From: Vibrio chagasii
Lineage (GTDB): Bacteria; Pseudomonadota; Gammaproteobacteria; Enterobacterales; Vibrionaceae
NCBI RefSeq assembly: GCF_002954585.1
Contig: NZ_MSCI01000001.1
Location: forward strand, 372,001-436,000
Length of the DNA: 64,000 nucleotides
Direction: 5' to 3'
Below, piece after piece: positions 47,936 through 57,476 of the stretch; the stretch's first letter is position 1, and every line of letters begins with the position of its first letter. Position numbers and translations under genes: made by a program. Below the pieces are notes generated by a model. It did no database searches. It worked only from the letters and a program-made list of their open reading frames with translations, and had not been told where the DNA came from.

Positions 47936-49518
47936 ATAGACTCCTGTCGGCTGCATATTGAAAATGGGCTGGGCGGCTTAGTGGAATAACCATATTTTGA
48001 TGAGTTACTAATCCATTGATTCCATCTAGGAGGAAGGTCTAACTGAATAAGATCTTCCACGTATTCGTCGCTAAGGTCTGTTTCAACGCATGCGTTATTG
48101 ACAGCGTAAAGATAGTCTAGCTTAGCGGCGACTGAATAGGGGTAATTGGTAATAAAGTCGCGTAGTTCTTGGATCGATCCTGAGTTTTCGATGTTGATAC
48201 AGTTCGAAGGATCGTCTTTGAGAGACTCCAGTTTATCGTTTATTGCCTCACCGCGTAATTTCAAACACTCTTCGACGATGTGATACAAAGAGTATTCACC
48301 AAAGTGGCATAGCAAAGGCAAAAATTGCGATAGCAGTGAAGTCGGTTGATTGTAAAACTGATTAGCTAACAATTTAGTCGCTCGTATCACTTTTTTGTGC
48401 GCAACTAACGGGCTGCCTTCAATCAACAATATATTGCTTTGGAACAGTGCTAGGCTTGCTAATACTTGTTGTTGAAGTTTGGCTGGTAGCTTCAAATTGA
48501 CTAATTCGGTAAATTGGGAGGCGTGCTCAAGCAAAAGACGTTTATTTGGTACTTGAGTTTCTCTTTGGTACGTCGCTCTTAGGGAATCGAAGTGGGTTCC
48601 AATTGAATGAATTACGTCGATATCGGCGGGTGAAATATGGCTTGCGTACATCTCCCCAAGCTTAATAAGCATGTGTGTATTATCAGCGTTTTCAGCCAAA
48701 TCGATCGCTCTGATTGCGCGATGGCTAATACTTGGCGTCATCTCAAATGCACGAATAGCCAATTTTAAAGCGGGCAGTAGCATCTTGTGTTTTTCATAAA
48801 TACAGCTGAGGCAATCAATCACGCTCAAGGATAGTGGTTGAACGATAAGATAGTTGTGTAGTTTCTCTATCGCCAAGTTCGGCTTTCCCAAGCTATCTAG
48901 AATTAACGCTTCTGCGACCAATTTGGTTGGGTGCATATTAGTTTTAGAGTGAGTGATTAGACTAGAGAGCAGTTGCCACTTCTTTCCTGCGATTAAGTGT
49001 TCAATCAGTGTTGCTTCGAATTGAACATTGGATTTTTCGCTGGTTATTTCTAATGCCTGTTTAAGCAATTCCGGTGTCGTAATAGGGTATAGGCGGTTTA
49101 GTTGGTCTATTTGTCTTGACTCGAATACAGCACTTTTGATTTTCTTGCCTAATACCTGAGTGTTAATTGGCTTAGAAATAAAGTGGTGGGCCTCTCCTGA
49201 TAGGGCGGTAAGCACTGTTTCTTGGCGCATATCCCCGGAGAGTAAAATTGTTGCAACCGTGTGGTCGATAAGACGATTACGATACAGAATACTTAGTAGC
49301 TCAAAGCCGGTAAACGACTGCTCTAAGTGATAATCAATGAGCAGAACATGAAACGCATGCGTTTCGACAGCCTTAATGGCTTGTCGGTAATCTGTCGCAA
49401 TGAAAATACACTCGTGCGCAACGCCTAAACTGGCAAGCTGTTGTTTGATCAGAATCGTCGCACTCTTAGAGTCGTCGACGATTAACACCCTTAGGTCTCC
49501 TGGTAAGGCCAAACCCAT
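47929..49518 (-). CDS. Response regulator with receiver and TPR-like output
   Basis: 529 residues. The receiver (about 8-130) has the acidic pair in VLIVDDSKSA, the phospho-acceptor in HVLLIDYHLEQ, LLSGD and the FISKPI lysine. The remaining 400 residues are helical and TPR-like (LVAEALILDSLGKPNLAIEKLHNYL and similar), with no DNA-binding or enzymatic domain. Output is therefore likely by protein-protein contact. Translationally coupled to the HPt gene (overlapping ATG/TAG). Confidence 0.88.
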   Translation of the reverse strand: MGLALPGDLRVLIVDDSKSATILIKQQLASLGVAHECIFIATDYRQAIKAVETHAFHVLLIDYHLEQSFTGFELLSILYRNRLIDHTVATILLSGDMRQETVLTALSGEAHHFISKPINTQVLGKKIKSAVFESRQIDQLNRLYPITTPELLKQALEITSEKSNVQFEATLIEHLIAGKKWQLLSSLITHSKTNMHPTKLVAEALILDSLGKPNLAIEKLHNYLIVQPLSLSVIDCLSCIYEKHKMLLPALKLAIRAFEMTPSISHRAIRAIDLAENADNTHMLIKLGEMYASHISPADIDVIHSIGTHFDSLRATYQRETQVPNKRLLLEHASQFTELVNLKLPAKLQQQVLASLALFQSNILLIEGSPLVAHKKVIRATKLLANQFYNQPTSLLSQFLPLLCHFGEYSLYHIVEECLKLRGEAINDKLESLKDDPSNCINIENSGSIQELRDFITNYPYSVAAKLDYLYAVNNACVETDLSDEYVEDLIQLDLPPRWNQWISNSSKYGYSTKPPSPFSICSRQESIC

Positions 49519-49787
49519 TTTCCTCTATACCAAATGATATTCTTAATTTAAGTATCATGTTGCACATTGTCAAGGTGCTCAGTTCACATCTATGCGGTTA
49601 ATAAGTTATTGGTAATTAAAGAATATTTACAAATAATCGAGAGTGTTTCTTTGCGGCGACTGATTCTGCTTGACTTTCTAAGGTCAACACTATTTTGATC
49701 ACAAGAGGCAAGTGATTAGTCCTGCTTTTTTGTTGAATTAGAATCGTACTTATCTACTAATCAAGCGGTGTTTTTAAGCCTTCAACC

Positions 49788-51338
49788 TTAATCACGCATA
49801 CTAAAAATTAACACAGCAGCCAATGCCAAGAATGCGGTCATCATAAGAAACACATCATTGTAGGCCATAATTGCCGCGTCACGTTGCATGGTTCCTAGCA
49901 AACTCGCTTGGGCTTGATGCATCGCCGTTGCAGTGTCACTTCCTGATTGAATAAAGAACGCCTGTTGCTCCTTCAGTGTTTGCCACCCCAATTGGTTTAC
50001 TGAAGGCAATGACTCTTTAATATGACCAAGGTGTTCACGCGTTTTGTTGTCCAACAGAGTAGCGATAATCGCGATACTGAAAGCCCCGCCTAAGTTACGC
50101 ATAACGTTAGTTAGCGTGGAGGCGTCCGGTGTATCCATTTTATTGATGTTCTTCATTGCCACTAAAGAAAGTGGAACCATGATGAACGGGCTACCAATCG
50201 CACGCAGCACCATTGATAAAATCAACTGTTGGCCCCCAAAGTCTATGGTCATGTGGGTATTTACGTAACAACTGAAACCAAACATAGCGAAGCCAAAGGT
50301 CACTAAGTATTTCGGCTTAATGACTTGAGTCAACTTAGGCACGACTGGAAATATGAATAGTTGAGGGAAGCCCATCCACATGAGCACTTCACCGATTTCC
50401 ATCGCGTTGTATTGCTGAATCTGAGTGAGGTACAGTGGCAATACGTAGATAGAGCCAAGTAATGCCATACCCAAGATCAGATACGCCAAACAAGACATCG
50501 CAAACTGACCATCACGCAGGAGCCTTAAGTTAACCAATGGCTTTTTGTGTTGAAGCTCGTTAATCACGAAGTAAACCAAACTCACGACAGAAATAATGCT
50601 CAACGTAATGATAAAACTTGAGCTGAACCACTCTTCACGGTTGCCTTCTTCGAGTACTACCTCCAAACAGCCAAGTCCTAATGCCATGGTTGCGATACCA
50701 AACCAATCGGCTTTTTTCAGCGTACCAAGGTCGAGTTTCTCATCATCCAAGCCGTACCGGATCATAGTGATCAATAGCAGGGCTGGTGGGATGTTGATGT
50801 AGAAAATGTAGTGCCACGAGAAATTCTCGGTTAACCAGCCACCAAATGTTGGACCAATAGATGGAGCAAATGTCGCAGTAACACCAAACAAAGCCATGCC
50901 GACAGCGCGCTTGTTGATAGGTAGTAGCTGAATAACGAGTGAGAAGGCGAGTGGTATCAAAGCACCACCACTAAAACCTTGCATCGCACGGAACACGATC
51001 ATCGAGGTCATGTTCCATGAGAATGAACACAGTAATGACGACACGGTGAAGATTGCTGTAGTCCATGTTAGATAGCGACGTTTACCTAATGCTTTTGAAA
51101 GCCAACCACTGAGTGGAATTGCAATCATTTCAGCGACTAGGTATGACGTAGATATCCATGAACTTTCATCCAAGGTCGCAGATAGCGCACCTTGAATATC
51201 TTTAAGAGATGAGTTGGTGATCTGGATATCCAAGATCGCCATAAACGCACCAATCAAGCCGCCGAATAGGGCGATCCAATGGCGAGTTGATACCTCATTC
51301 TCATCATTCGTAGGGGTGATAACGCCAGCGTTGCTCAT
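49788..51338 (-). CDS. emrB: EmrB/QacA-type (DHA2) MFS multidrug exporter
   Basis: 516 residues with 14 membrane helices, a proton-driven drug exporter. Motif C/D1-type features: FMAILDIQITNSSL in TM1, GWLSKALGKRRYL (motif A) and GFSGGALIPLAFSLV. It lies two bases after the membrane-fusion gene emrA, the usual EmrAB pair, which works with TolC across both membranes. The divergent LysR regulator probably controls it. The specific drugs cannot be read from the sequence. Confidence 0.92.
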   Translation of the reverse strand: MSNAGVITPTNDENEVSTRHWIALFGGLIGAFMAILDIQITNSSLKDIQGALSATLDESSWISTSYLVAEMIAIPLSGWLSKALGKRRYLTWTTAIFTVSSLLCSFSWNMTSMIVFRAMQGFSGGALIPLAFSLVIQLLPINKRAVGMALFGVTATFAPSIGPTFGGWLTENFSWHYIFYINIPPALLLITMIRYGLDDEKLDLGTLKKADWFGIATMALGLGCLEVVLEEGNREEWFSSSFIITLSIISVVSLVYFVINELQHKKPLVNLRLLRDGQFAMSCLAYLILGMALLGSIYVLPLYLTQIQQYNAMEIGEVLMWMGFPQLFIFPVVPKLTQVIKPKYLVTFGFAMFGFSCYVNTHMTIDFGGQQLILSMVLRAIGSPFIMVPLSLVAMKNINKMDTPDASTLTNVMRNLGGAFSIAIIATLLDNKTREHLGHIKESLPSVNQLGWQTLKEQQAFFIQSGSDTATAMHQAQASLLGTMQRDAAIMAYNDVFLMMTAFLALAAVLIFSMRD

Positions 51339-51340
51339 GG

Positions 51341-52405
51341 TTAGCCTCGTTTATCGATGGTCGCAACCACAGACAAACCAGGAAGCAGACGACCTTTTAG
51401 CTCTTTCTGGTCTGGAATCGTGATTTTCACAGGTACACGTTGAACGATCTTGGTGAAGTTACCTGTTGCGTTTTCTGGTGGAAGTAGTGCGAACTTAGCG
51501 CCAGTTGCCGGTGAGAAGCTGTCGACAATGCCTTCAAGTGGTTGCCCAGGGAAAGCGTCCAATTCCACTTCAACCGTTTGGCCTTTGTGGATTCCACTTA
51601 GTTGCGTCTCTTTGAAGTTTGCCTCAATCCACACTTGATTGTTTGGCACTAAACTCATGAGCGGCGCACCGGCTTGAATTAATAAGCCTTCACGTACACT
51701 TCGCTTACCGATTACGCCATCTATTGGCGCATAAACTTTGGTGTATTCAAGGTTTAACTGTGCCTGTTCTTGTTGTGCTTGGGCTTCAGTGACCGATGCT
51801 TTAGCTTGTTCTATTTCGCTAGCAATAACCGTTAATTGATCGTTGCTTGCAATCAGGTTTGCTTTTGCTTCTTCTAAGTCAGCAAGGGTTACTTTTTGTT
51901 GAGCGACCATGCTATCGACTTCATCTTGAGAAGCATAATTACGTTTTAACAGACTACGAGAGCGCTGCACTTGTTGAATCGCACGTTTGTACTCTGCTTT
52001 CGCTGAGTCAACGCCACTTTCTGCTTGGCTAATTTTGCTACGTTGTAACGTCTGTTGAGCAATGAGGTTCTTCACGTCAGACTGAACGACGGCTAGGTGA
52101 GCATTAGCCTGAGCAAGCGCAGCTTGGTAGTCACGATCATCGATTTGAACCAATAGATCGCCTTCCTTAACTGATTGGTTGTCCGTTACATAGGACTTAA
52201 CGATATAGCCAGATACCTTAGGGCTGATATTGGTAATGTCGCCTTGTAGGTAGGCATTATCGGTCGACTCAAAGTACTGACCGTAACCGTACCAATATCC
52301 AGCACCAGCTAAACCCAATGACAGCATGATCGCAGTGGCAATAAGCGGGGCTTTTTTACGTTTTTTTGTGCTTACTGGTTGCGAAGCCGTGTTGTTCTCT
52401 GCCAT
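51341..52405 (-). CDS. emrA: EmrA-type membrane-fusion (HlyD) protein
   Basis: 354 residues. One N-terminal membrane anchor (PLIATAIMLSLGLAGAGYWY), then the biotinyl-lipoyl halves (STDNAYLQGDITNISPKVSGY and YTKVYAPIDGVIGKRSVREG) separated by a long coiled-coil hairpin rich in Ala, Gln and Glu. This is the periplasmic adaptor between EmrB and TolC. First gene of the two-gene operon. Confidence 0.93.
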   Translation of the reverse strand: MAENNTASQPVSTKKRKKAPLIATAIMLSLGLAGAGYWYGYGQYFESTDNAYLQGDITNISPKVSGYIVKSYVTDNQSVKEGDLLVQIDDRDYQAALAQANAHLAVVQSDVKNLIAQQTLQRSKISQAESGVDSAKAEYKRAIQQVQRSRSLLKRNYASQDEVDSMVAQQKVTLADLEEAKANLIASNDQLTVIASEIEQAKASVTEAQAQQEQAQLNLEYTKVYAPIDGVIGKRSVREGLLIQAGAPLMSLVPNNQVWIEANFKETQLSGIHKGQTVEVELDAFPGQPLEGIVDSFSPATGAKFALLPPENATGNFTKIVQRVPVKITIPDQKELKGRLLPGLSVVATIDKRG

Positions 52406-52532
52406 TTCTCTTTTCTCATTTTGTTTTTATTTGGATGTAACGAATTGTAAATGAATCTGATTGATTGATAAGATAGGAAAAAGGGGAAACACTGTTGCAA
52501 AAATCTTACTAATTGTAATTTTCGGAGGTCTT

Positions 52533-53435
52533 ATGGACTTAAATGCTGTGACTGTTTTCACACAAGTCGTTGATTGTGGGAGTTTTACGCACGCTGCTGA
52601 AGTGTTGAATATGACGAAATCAACAGTGAGTCGAAAATTAGCGGAGCTAGAACAGCATTTAGGTGTGAGACTGATCACTCGTTCGACTCGCAGTTTGATA
52701 CTCACGCCTGAAGGAGAGCGTTTCTATCAGTCGAGCCTTCAAATGCAAGAGATCATGAATCAAGCGGAGCTGGAAGTCTCTGCAAACCAAGACCTGATTC
52801 GCGGTCCATTGAATGTAGTACTACCGGTAGAGTTGGGGCATCAAGTGCTTGCTAAGTATATCCATAGCTTTCTGCTTGAATATCCGAATGTGACGATGAA
52901 CTTGGAGCTAACCAACCGTGAGGTTGACATCATCGGCGAAGGAATCGACCTGTACGCACAGATTGGTGAGCTAGTCGATTCAAGCCTAGTCTCACGTTAT
53001 CTAACAACCTCTAAACGTGTGCTAGTGGCGAGTCCTAAATATCTAGAACAAGTTGGCCCGATAAACACGCCAAAGGATCTGAAGATCCCATTTCGCATGA
53101 TAGAGGTGGTAAATAAAGCGGCACGTCTACCTAAGTGGGAATTGCAATTAGGTGATGGGGAGTCTGAATTGATTAAGCTACCAAGCCAGCTTCGGGTAAA
53201 CACGATTACTGCGTGTTTAACGGCCTGTGTCGATGGCTTAGGGCTGGCTGTGTTACCTGAGTTCATCTGTCGGGAGCATTTCAAGACTGGTCGACTGGTG
53301 AATCTGCTGCCGGAATATAACATGCCACAAGTTTCGGTAAGCTTGGTGTATGCCGACAGACAATTAATGCCGAAACGCAAGAAGGTATTTATCGATTACC
53401 TACTTACAGCGTTTCAAAGTGAGAAGCGTAAGTAG
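52533..53435 (+). CDS. LysR-family regulator divergent from emrAB
   Basis: About 300 residues from ATG 52533, with GGAGG four bases upstream; the longer frame from 52461 is not needed. HTH: FTQVVDCGSFTHAAEVLNMTKSTVSRKLAELEQHLG. The effector domain follows (RGPLNVVLPVELGHQVLAKY). It belongs to the CrgA/AaeR-like branch by its N-terminal pattern. The divergent arrangement with 127 bp between starts suggests that it controls the efflux pair. Confidence 0.9.
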   Translation: MDLNAVTVFTQVVDCGSFTHAAEVLNMTKSTVSRKLAELEQHLGVRLITRSTRSLILTPEGERFYQSSLQMQEIMNQAELEVSANQDLIRGPLNVVLPVELGHQVLAKYIHSFLLEYPNVTMNLELTNREVDIIGEGIDLYAQIGELVDSSLVSRYLTTSKRVLVASPKYLEQVGPINTPKDLKIPFRMIEVVNKAARLPKWELQLGDGESELIKLPSQLRVNTITACLTACVDGLGLAVLPEFICREHFKTGRLVNLLPEYNMPQVSVSLVYADRQLMPKRKKVFIDYLLTAFQSEKRK

Positions 53436-53477
53436 CTTGGTTTGCTTAATCCTGGGCGTTATAACGGATAGCTTAAT

Positions 53478-53505
53478 CCCTTAGCTTTCTGCTACTAGCT
53501 AAGGG
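53478..53505. terminator. Hairpin between convergent LysR and GH-like genes
   Basis: CCCTTAGCT (53478-53486) pairs with AGCTAAGGG (53497-53505). Short and without a strong U-run, but well placed between convergent genes. Confidence 0.5.
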
Positions 53506-53521
53506 ACCAAATTAATCACAT

Positions 53522-55843
53522 TCAGTTAAGTTCGGATTTCCACTTTATGACTTCTCCATTGCTTAATATCGCTTTGATGGAAGCCGCAGCCACATCGATG
53601 TCGCTTTTATTAAACGCTTGATCAGAGAAGTTGGCGATGATCTTGCTACCATCACTGAACGTGGTTTGTTGGACAGTCCCGTTGTTATTTAACCATGAGA
53701 AATCAATCAACGCTTTATCCCACAGTTGTTCATGTATCGGCTCAAACCCATCTTGATAGTGTTTTAACGCTCTGAGCCTCGTGTTTGTGCTTTTGAGAGC
53801 TTCGTCTCTGGTTAAGTGCACCATCGCGGGCGTGTTATATAGCATGGCTGTTAAGTCACGGTTGGTTTTCACATCGGTAAACTTGAGACTGTCTGAGTGC
53901 CAATGGTGCATATTAATCACTTCATCATGAAATACAGCTTGGTAAAGCGGAACACGATATTGAGGCGAAAATAGTAGCGACTTGTACGGTTCTTTAACCT
54001 TTGCTGGTTTGAAGAAAAAGTCGGGTTTATGACCAGGATACCAACGACCTAGAAAGTAGGGGGATTGGCGGTCTTGTTTCATCTCTTTATCTGTCCACCC
54101 AAACCCAATCGTTTCCAAGCCGTGCGCAAACGCAATGCCTTTGGTGGTTAAGCTGTTGCCGTCTTCGGAACCCAATATCAGTGACGGTTGCTCACTTAGC
54201 CAATGCATTCGGTTGTTGAAATCGGAAAGCATCTGCAATTCACTTGTATTGTCACTGTAGTCTTCACGTGCCATTGCGGTCGCATCGACATCTAAAAATA
54301 AACTATTAAAGTGACCAAATTTCATGATGTCTTTAACGCGCTGTTTTACGTAGTCCAAATGGCAATTAGGGTTTAAGTAGAAGCCGTTACCACGAAATCC
54401 TTTTTTCAAAGCTCCATCAGCTTGTTCAATTGCGCATGTCTTTCGTATTGGATCTGGTAGCTGAGCGGTTAACCAGCTGTCATTTAATTGAGCCGGTATT
54501 GCGGTGTTATAGGAGTCGTAAGTCCCAACCAAGTAACCAGATTGTTTGGCTAACTCGACCGCGTTTGGCTGATAAAAGGCAGGCATCCAGTTATCAAAGC
54601 CCAACCAAAGCTTGTTCAATCCGGCGTTATTTAGATTATCGACCATGCCGGATGATAAAGCTTGCCCCCAAGTGTCTGGTGAATTTAGAAACGAAGACGC
54701 ATGTTCAAATAACCATTTTTTTCTGCTTTGCGCTGCGATGTATTGCGCCTCAATCGTGTTGTCAGCAAGTGTAGGAGATGCGACGGGATATAAGCTTTTT
54801 AGTGATTGGCTAATCGAATCCAACAGCAACTGTTTGTGGTATTGGTTCAACCAGTCCTTACCCTTAGACAAAGGTGATAGCTCGCGCTTAGCTTCATCGG
54901 ATATGCTGAGCTTAGAGCGTCCAAAGTACCATTCTTTTAGTCCCCACCAGTCTTTTACATCTTGGATGCTCAAAGGATCTTTACCAAAGAGGTAGACATG
55001 ACTTGCACCAACTAGTTTGTTGATATCTGGATTACGCGTTTGTTTTGACGCTAGTGGTTCTGATAATCCATTCTCGATGCGCCAGTCTCGGTAATGCTTG
55101 GCACCATCGAGCATTGAATTGCCGAGCGTTATGCGGACAGCAAAAGGTTGTGATTGATTTAGCGTGGTAAATTGATGTGATGCGCTCATATCAATAAGGG
55201 ACTTGTTCTTAGAGTTCGATTCAGAACCGACATCAGTAAAAAACAGTTGGTTATTGGTCGGGTTGATCAACTGGTAGCTGATGAACTGATCGCTCTGCTG
55301 CGTGGTCCAAAACGGCATCTTTAAGTCTTGAGTTGTGTTACTTCCAGAGTGGTTATTGGTGAGGTAACGGGCCCATAACTTATTGTCGGTAGGTACGCGC
55401 ATACCTTCACTAAAGGGCAGCAGCAGTGTTTGTGTTTCTTGTTCCGCAAGGTCAAACCAAGCCAGTTCGATTGGTTGGTTGCGCTTTACTTTTATATCGG
55501 AAGGTAGGGTGAATTGTAGGTCTAGCTCACCTTTGTTTAACTCCGCTTTTACTCCGATTCTGCTTGGCATTAACGTCCAAAAGGCTCTGGTTGATTCCGT
55601 GGTTATCTCGGCAACTGTTTGAGGGATACCGTCAACGGTTAGCGCAGCACTGTTAGCGCTCAAGCCATTCCAATCTATCGTGAGTGTTGATGGGTTTATT
55701 AAAACAGTATTGTTAGTTTTGTCGCCAGTGTGGTTTTGAAGTGTAAATTCACTCGCTTGTGTCTCTGTTGAAAAAGTACAAGCGGTGAATAGGGCTAACA
55801 TGGCACAAGATGAAGCATTTAATTTATGGTGGATATTCAGCAT
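53522..55843 (-). CDS. Secreted glycoside-hydrolase-like protein
   Basis: 773 residues. A signal peptide with a cysteine (MLALFTACTFSTETQAS), possibly a lipoprotein. An N-terminal beta-sandwich (about 30-260) is followed by a large TIM-barrel-like domain with ELAKQSGYLVGTYDSYN, NSLFLDVDATAMAREDYSDN (a DVD-type acidic pair) and LILGSEDGNSLTTKGIAFAHG (a second acid). This layout fits a glycoside hydrolase of the GH101/DUF5696 type. The substrate is unknown and no other polysaccharide genes are nearby. Confidence 0.65.
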   Translation of the reverse strand: MLNIHHKLNASSCAMLALFTACTFSTETQASEFTLQNHTGDKTNNTVLINPSTLTIDWNGLSANSAALTVDGIPQTVAEITTESTRAFWTLMPSRIGVKAELNKGELDLQFTLPSDIKVKRNQPIELAWFDLAEQETQTLLLPFSEGMRVPTDNKLWARYLTNNHSGSNTTQDLKMPFWTTQQSDQFISYQLINPTNNQLFFTDVGSESNSKNKSLIDMSASHQFTTLNQSQPFAVRITLGNSMLDGAKHYRDWRIENGLSEPLASKQTRNPDINKLVGASHVYLFGKDPLSIQDVKDWWGLKEWYFGRSKLSISDEAKRELSPLSKGKDWLNQYHKQLLLDSISQSLKSLYPVASPTLADNTIEAQYIAAQSRKKWLFEHASSFLNSPDTWGQALSSGMVDNLNNAGLNKLWLGFDNWMPAFYQPNAVELAKQSGYLVGTYDSYNTAIPAQLNDSWLTAQLPDPIRKTCAIEQADGALKKGFRGNGFYLNPNCHLDYVKQRVKDIMKFGHFNSLFLDVDATAMAREDYSDNTSELQMLSDFNNRMHWLSEQPSLILGSEDGNSLTTKGIAFAHGLETIGFGWTDKEMKQDRQSPYFLGRWYPGHKPDFFFKPAKVKEPYKSLLFSPQYRVPLYQAVFHDEVINMHHWHSDSLKFTDVKTNRDLTAMLYNTPAMVHLTRDEALKSTNTRLRALKHYQDGFEPIHEQLWDKALIDFSWLNNNGTVQQTTFSDGSKIIANFSDQAFNKSDIDVAAASIKAILSNGEVIKWKSELN

Positions 55844-56010
55844 GTTTAGAGTCCGTGGTAGTAAGTACGGCTATTACATCTAAGATGCGCTAGTGTTTTG
55901 TCACCTATATGTCTCTATTTCTGCTTCGTAGAACCATCAAAGCTATCCATCACAACGAACCATCAAAACTACCTATCAAGATATCCCTCAAAGTTATACA
56001 AAAACGCTTT

Positions 56011-56829
56011 CTAGAAAGGTACAGCGACGCGTTGAACGTACTGGACCTCAATCGCACCTTGGTACTCGAACATTTCTACTGATGCGCTTAAGTACTTGGC
56101 CTGTGCTCCAGTTGGGCTTTGTGCAGGAACCGCAACTTGCTTTGCCTTGATCGGCACTTTGAAACCTAACATGTTGTAGCTTTCATCAAACCATTGCCAA
56201 CTTACGTGGGTATTCGGGCAGTTATCGATAACCTCTGGTGGCGTCACCACTACGTGTGCGTTCTCAAGTTTATTCTCCAGTGTTAACCAGCGATTACTGT
56301 CATCTAAAGCAACAACAATGGGGTAGCTGTTCGCCCCAACGGTTAATTGATAAACACCAGATTCAGGCTTAATGAACATCTCATTCGTCTCGATTTCTTG
56401 GTAATCAACGCCTGAGTCGAGCTGCCCTTCAATCACAGAAAGACCATCTGGAGCGATGAGTGTGACAGGCTGAGCCTGTTCATTTAGATCACTGCTGCGT
56501 GGTTCGGCTGAGATTTTAATCTGATAGCCCTGTGATGAAAGACCGTAACGCTTAATAAAGCTCACTTGGATATGGTGGGTAGATACATCACTTTGTTTTA
56601 GTTGTCTTCCACATTGAGTTCTAGTGAGTATTTCTTGTTTTACGGGCAGCCAAAGCTGACTATCAAGTGCTTCTTGATTCAGTGCGATCTGTAGTTCTTG
56701 CCATGCAAGCTGCGGTTGCTCATCAAGTAGCGATTGATAGGAGCGCTGTAAAGGTGTCTCTGCAAACCAAGTCGCATGACTAGCAAACGGCAACGCACAC
56801 AGCAAAGCGGTTAACGATCTTACTCTCAT
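56011..56829 (-). CDS. DUF2861 family periplasmic protein
   Basis: About 272 residues from ATG 56829, which overlaps the stop of the response regulator (ATGA) and gives a good signal peptide (MRVRSLTALLCALPFASHA). The longer frame from 56958 reads through the regulator gene and is wrong. The sequence matches the Vibrio DUF2861 proteins by location and by the C-terminal VEMFEYQGAIEVQYVQR. It may monitor the envelope for the adjacent kinase (inference). Confidence 0.82.
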   Translation of the reverse strand: MRVRSLTALLCALPFASHATWFAETPLQRSYQSLLDEQPQLAWQELQIALNQEALDSQLWLPVKQEILTRTQCGRQLKQSDVSTHHIQVSFIKRYGLSSQGYQIKISAEPRSSDLNEQAQPVTLIAPDGLSVIEGQLDSGVDYQEIETNEMFIKPESGVYQLTVGANSYPIVVALDDSNRWLTLENKLENAHVVVTPPEVIDNCPNTHVSWQWFDESYNMLGFKVPIKAKQVAVPAQSPTGAQAKYLSASVEMFEYQGAIEVQYVQRVAVPF

Positions 56830-57476
56830 TGGGAGTCCCCAACTAAACGATAGCCAACACCACGGTGAGTTTCTAAGTGGAGTGTCGGCAGTTTCTGGCG
56901 CAAACGGAGTATGTGATTGTCTACTGTTCGGGTGCTTGGAAAGGCTTGATAGCCCCAAATTTTATTGAGCAGTTCGTCTCGATGAAACACTCGCCCTTGG
57001 TTTTGAATAAACAGAACCAGCAACTGAAACTCCTTTGGTTTCAGAGCGATAGGGCTTTCTTCCAGATAAGCAATTCTTTCTGACAAATTGAGCTTTATGT
57101 TGGCGTAAGCTAGATGGCTTGTACCTAGAGGACGCAGTTGAGTGATGACCCGCGCCAGCAACTCTTCATTTGAAAATGGCTTAGTCACATAATCTTTTGC
57201 TCCTGCCATTAAGCCTTCTACGCGCTGTTGAACTTCTACTTTCGCGGTTAATACAATCACGGGTAGCGCTTTAAGGAGCAACCAGTTTGGAAGATGTTGT
57301 AAGCTGTCACCGTCTTCTAGTTGTCTATCGAGTACGACAAGATCGGCGCGTAACCATAGTTTATTGGCGTTACTGGAATCTTGCGCCCAAAGACATTGAT
57401 AACCGTTAGACTCAAAGAAACTGACGAGGCCTTGCCCAAGTAACGGGTCATCTTCAATCAGTAGTAGGGTGTTCAT
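56826..57476 (-). CDS. OmpR-family response regulator (CarR/VprA-like)
   Basis: 216 residues. The receiver has the acidic pair LLIEDDPL, phospho-acceptor LVVLDRQL, VIVLTAK and DYVTKPF; the C-terminal winged helix (LKPKEFQLLVLFIQNQGRVFHRDELLNKIW ... TRTVDNHILRLRQKL) is complete. It overlaps the kinase by 23 bases and the DUF2861 gene by four. In V. cholerae the homologous CarRS/VprAB pair controls glycine modification of lipid A and polymyxin resistance; no almEFG genes are seen here. Confidence 0.88.
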   Translation of the reverse strand: MNTLLLIEDDPLLGQGLVSFFESNGYQCLWAQDSSNANKLWLRADLVVLDRQLEDGDSLQHLPNWLLLKALPVIVLTAKVEVQQRVEGLMAGAKDYVTKPFSNEELLARVITQLRPLGTSHLAYANIKLNLSERIAYLEESPIALKPKEFQLLVLFIQNQGRVFHRDELLNKIWGYQAFPSTRTVDNHILRLRQKLPTLHLETHRGVGYRLVGDSQ

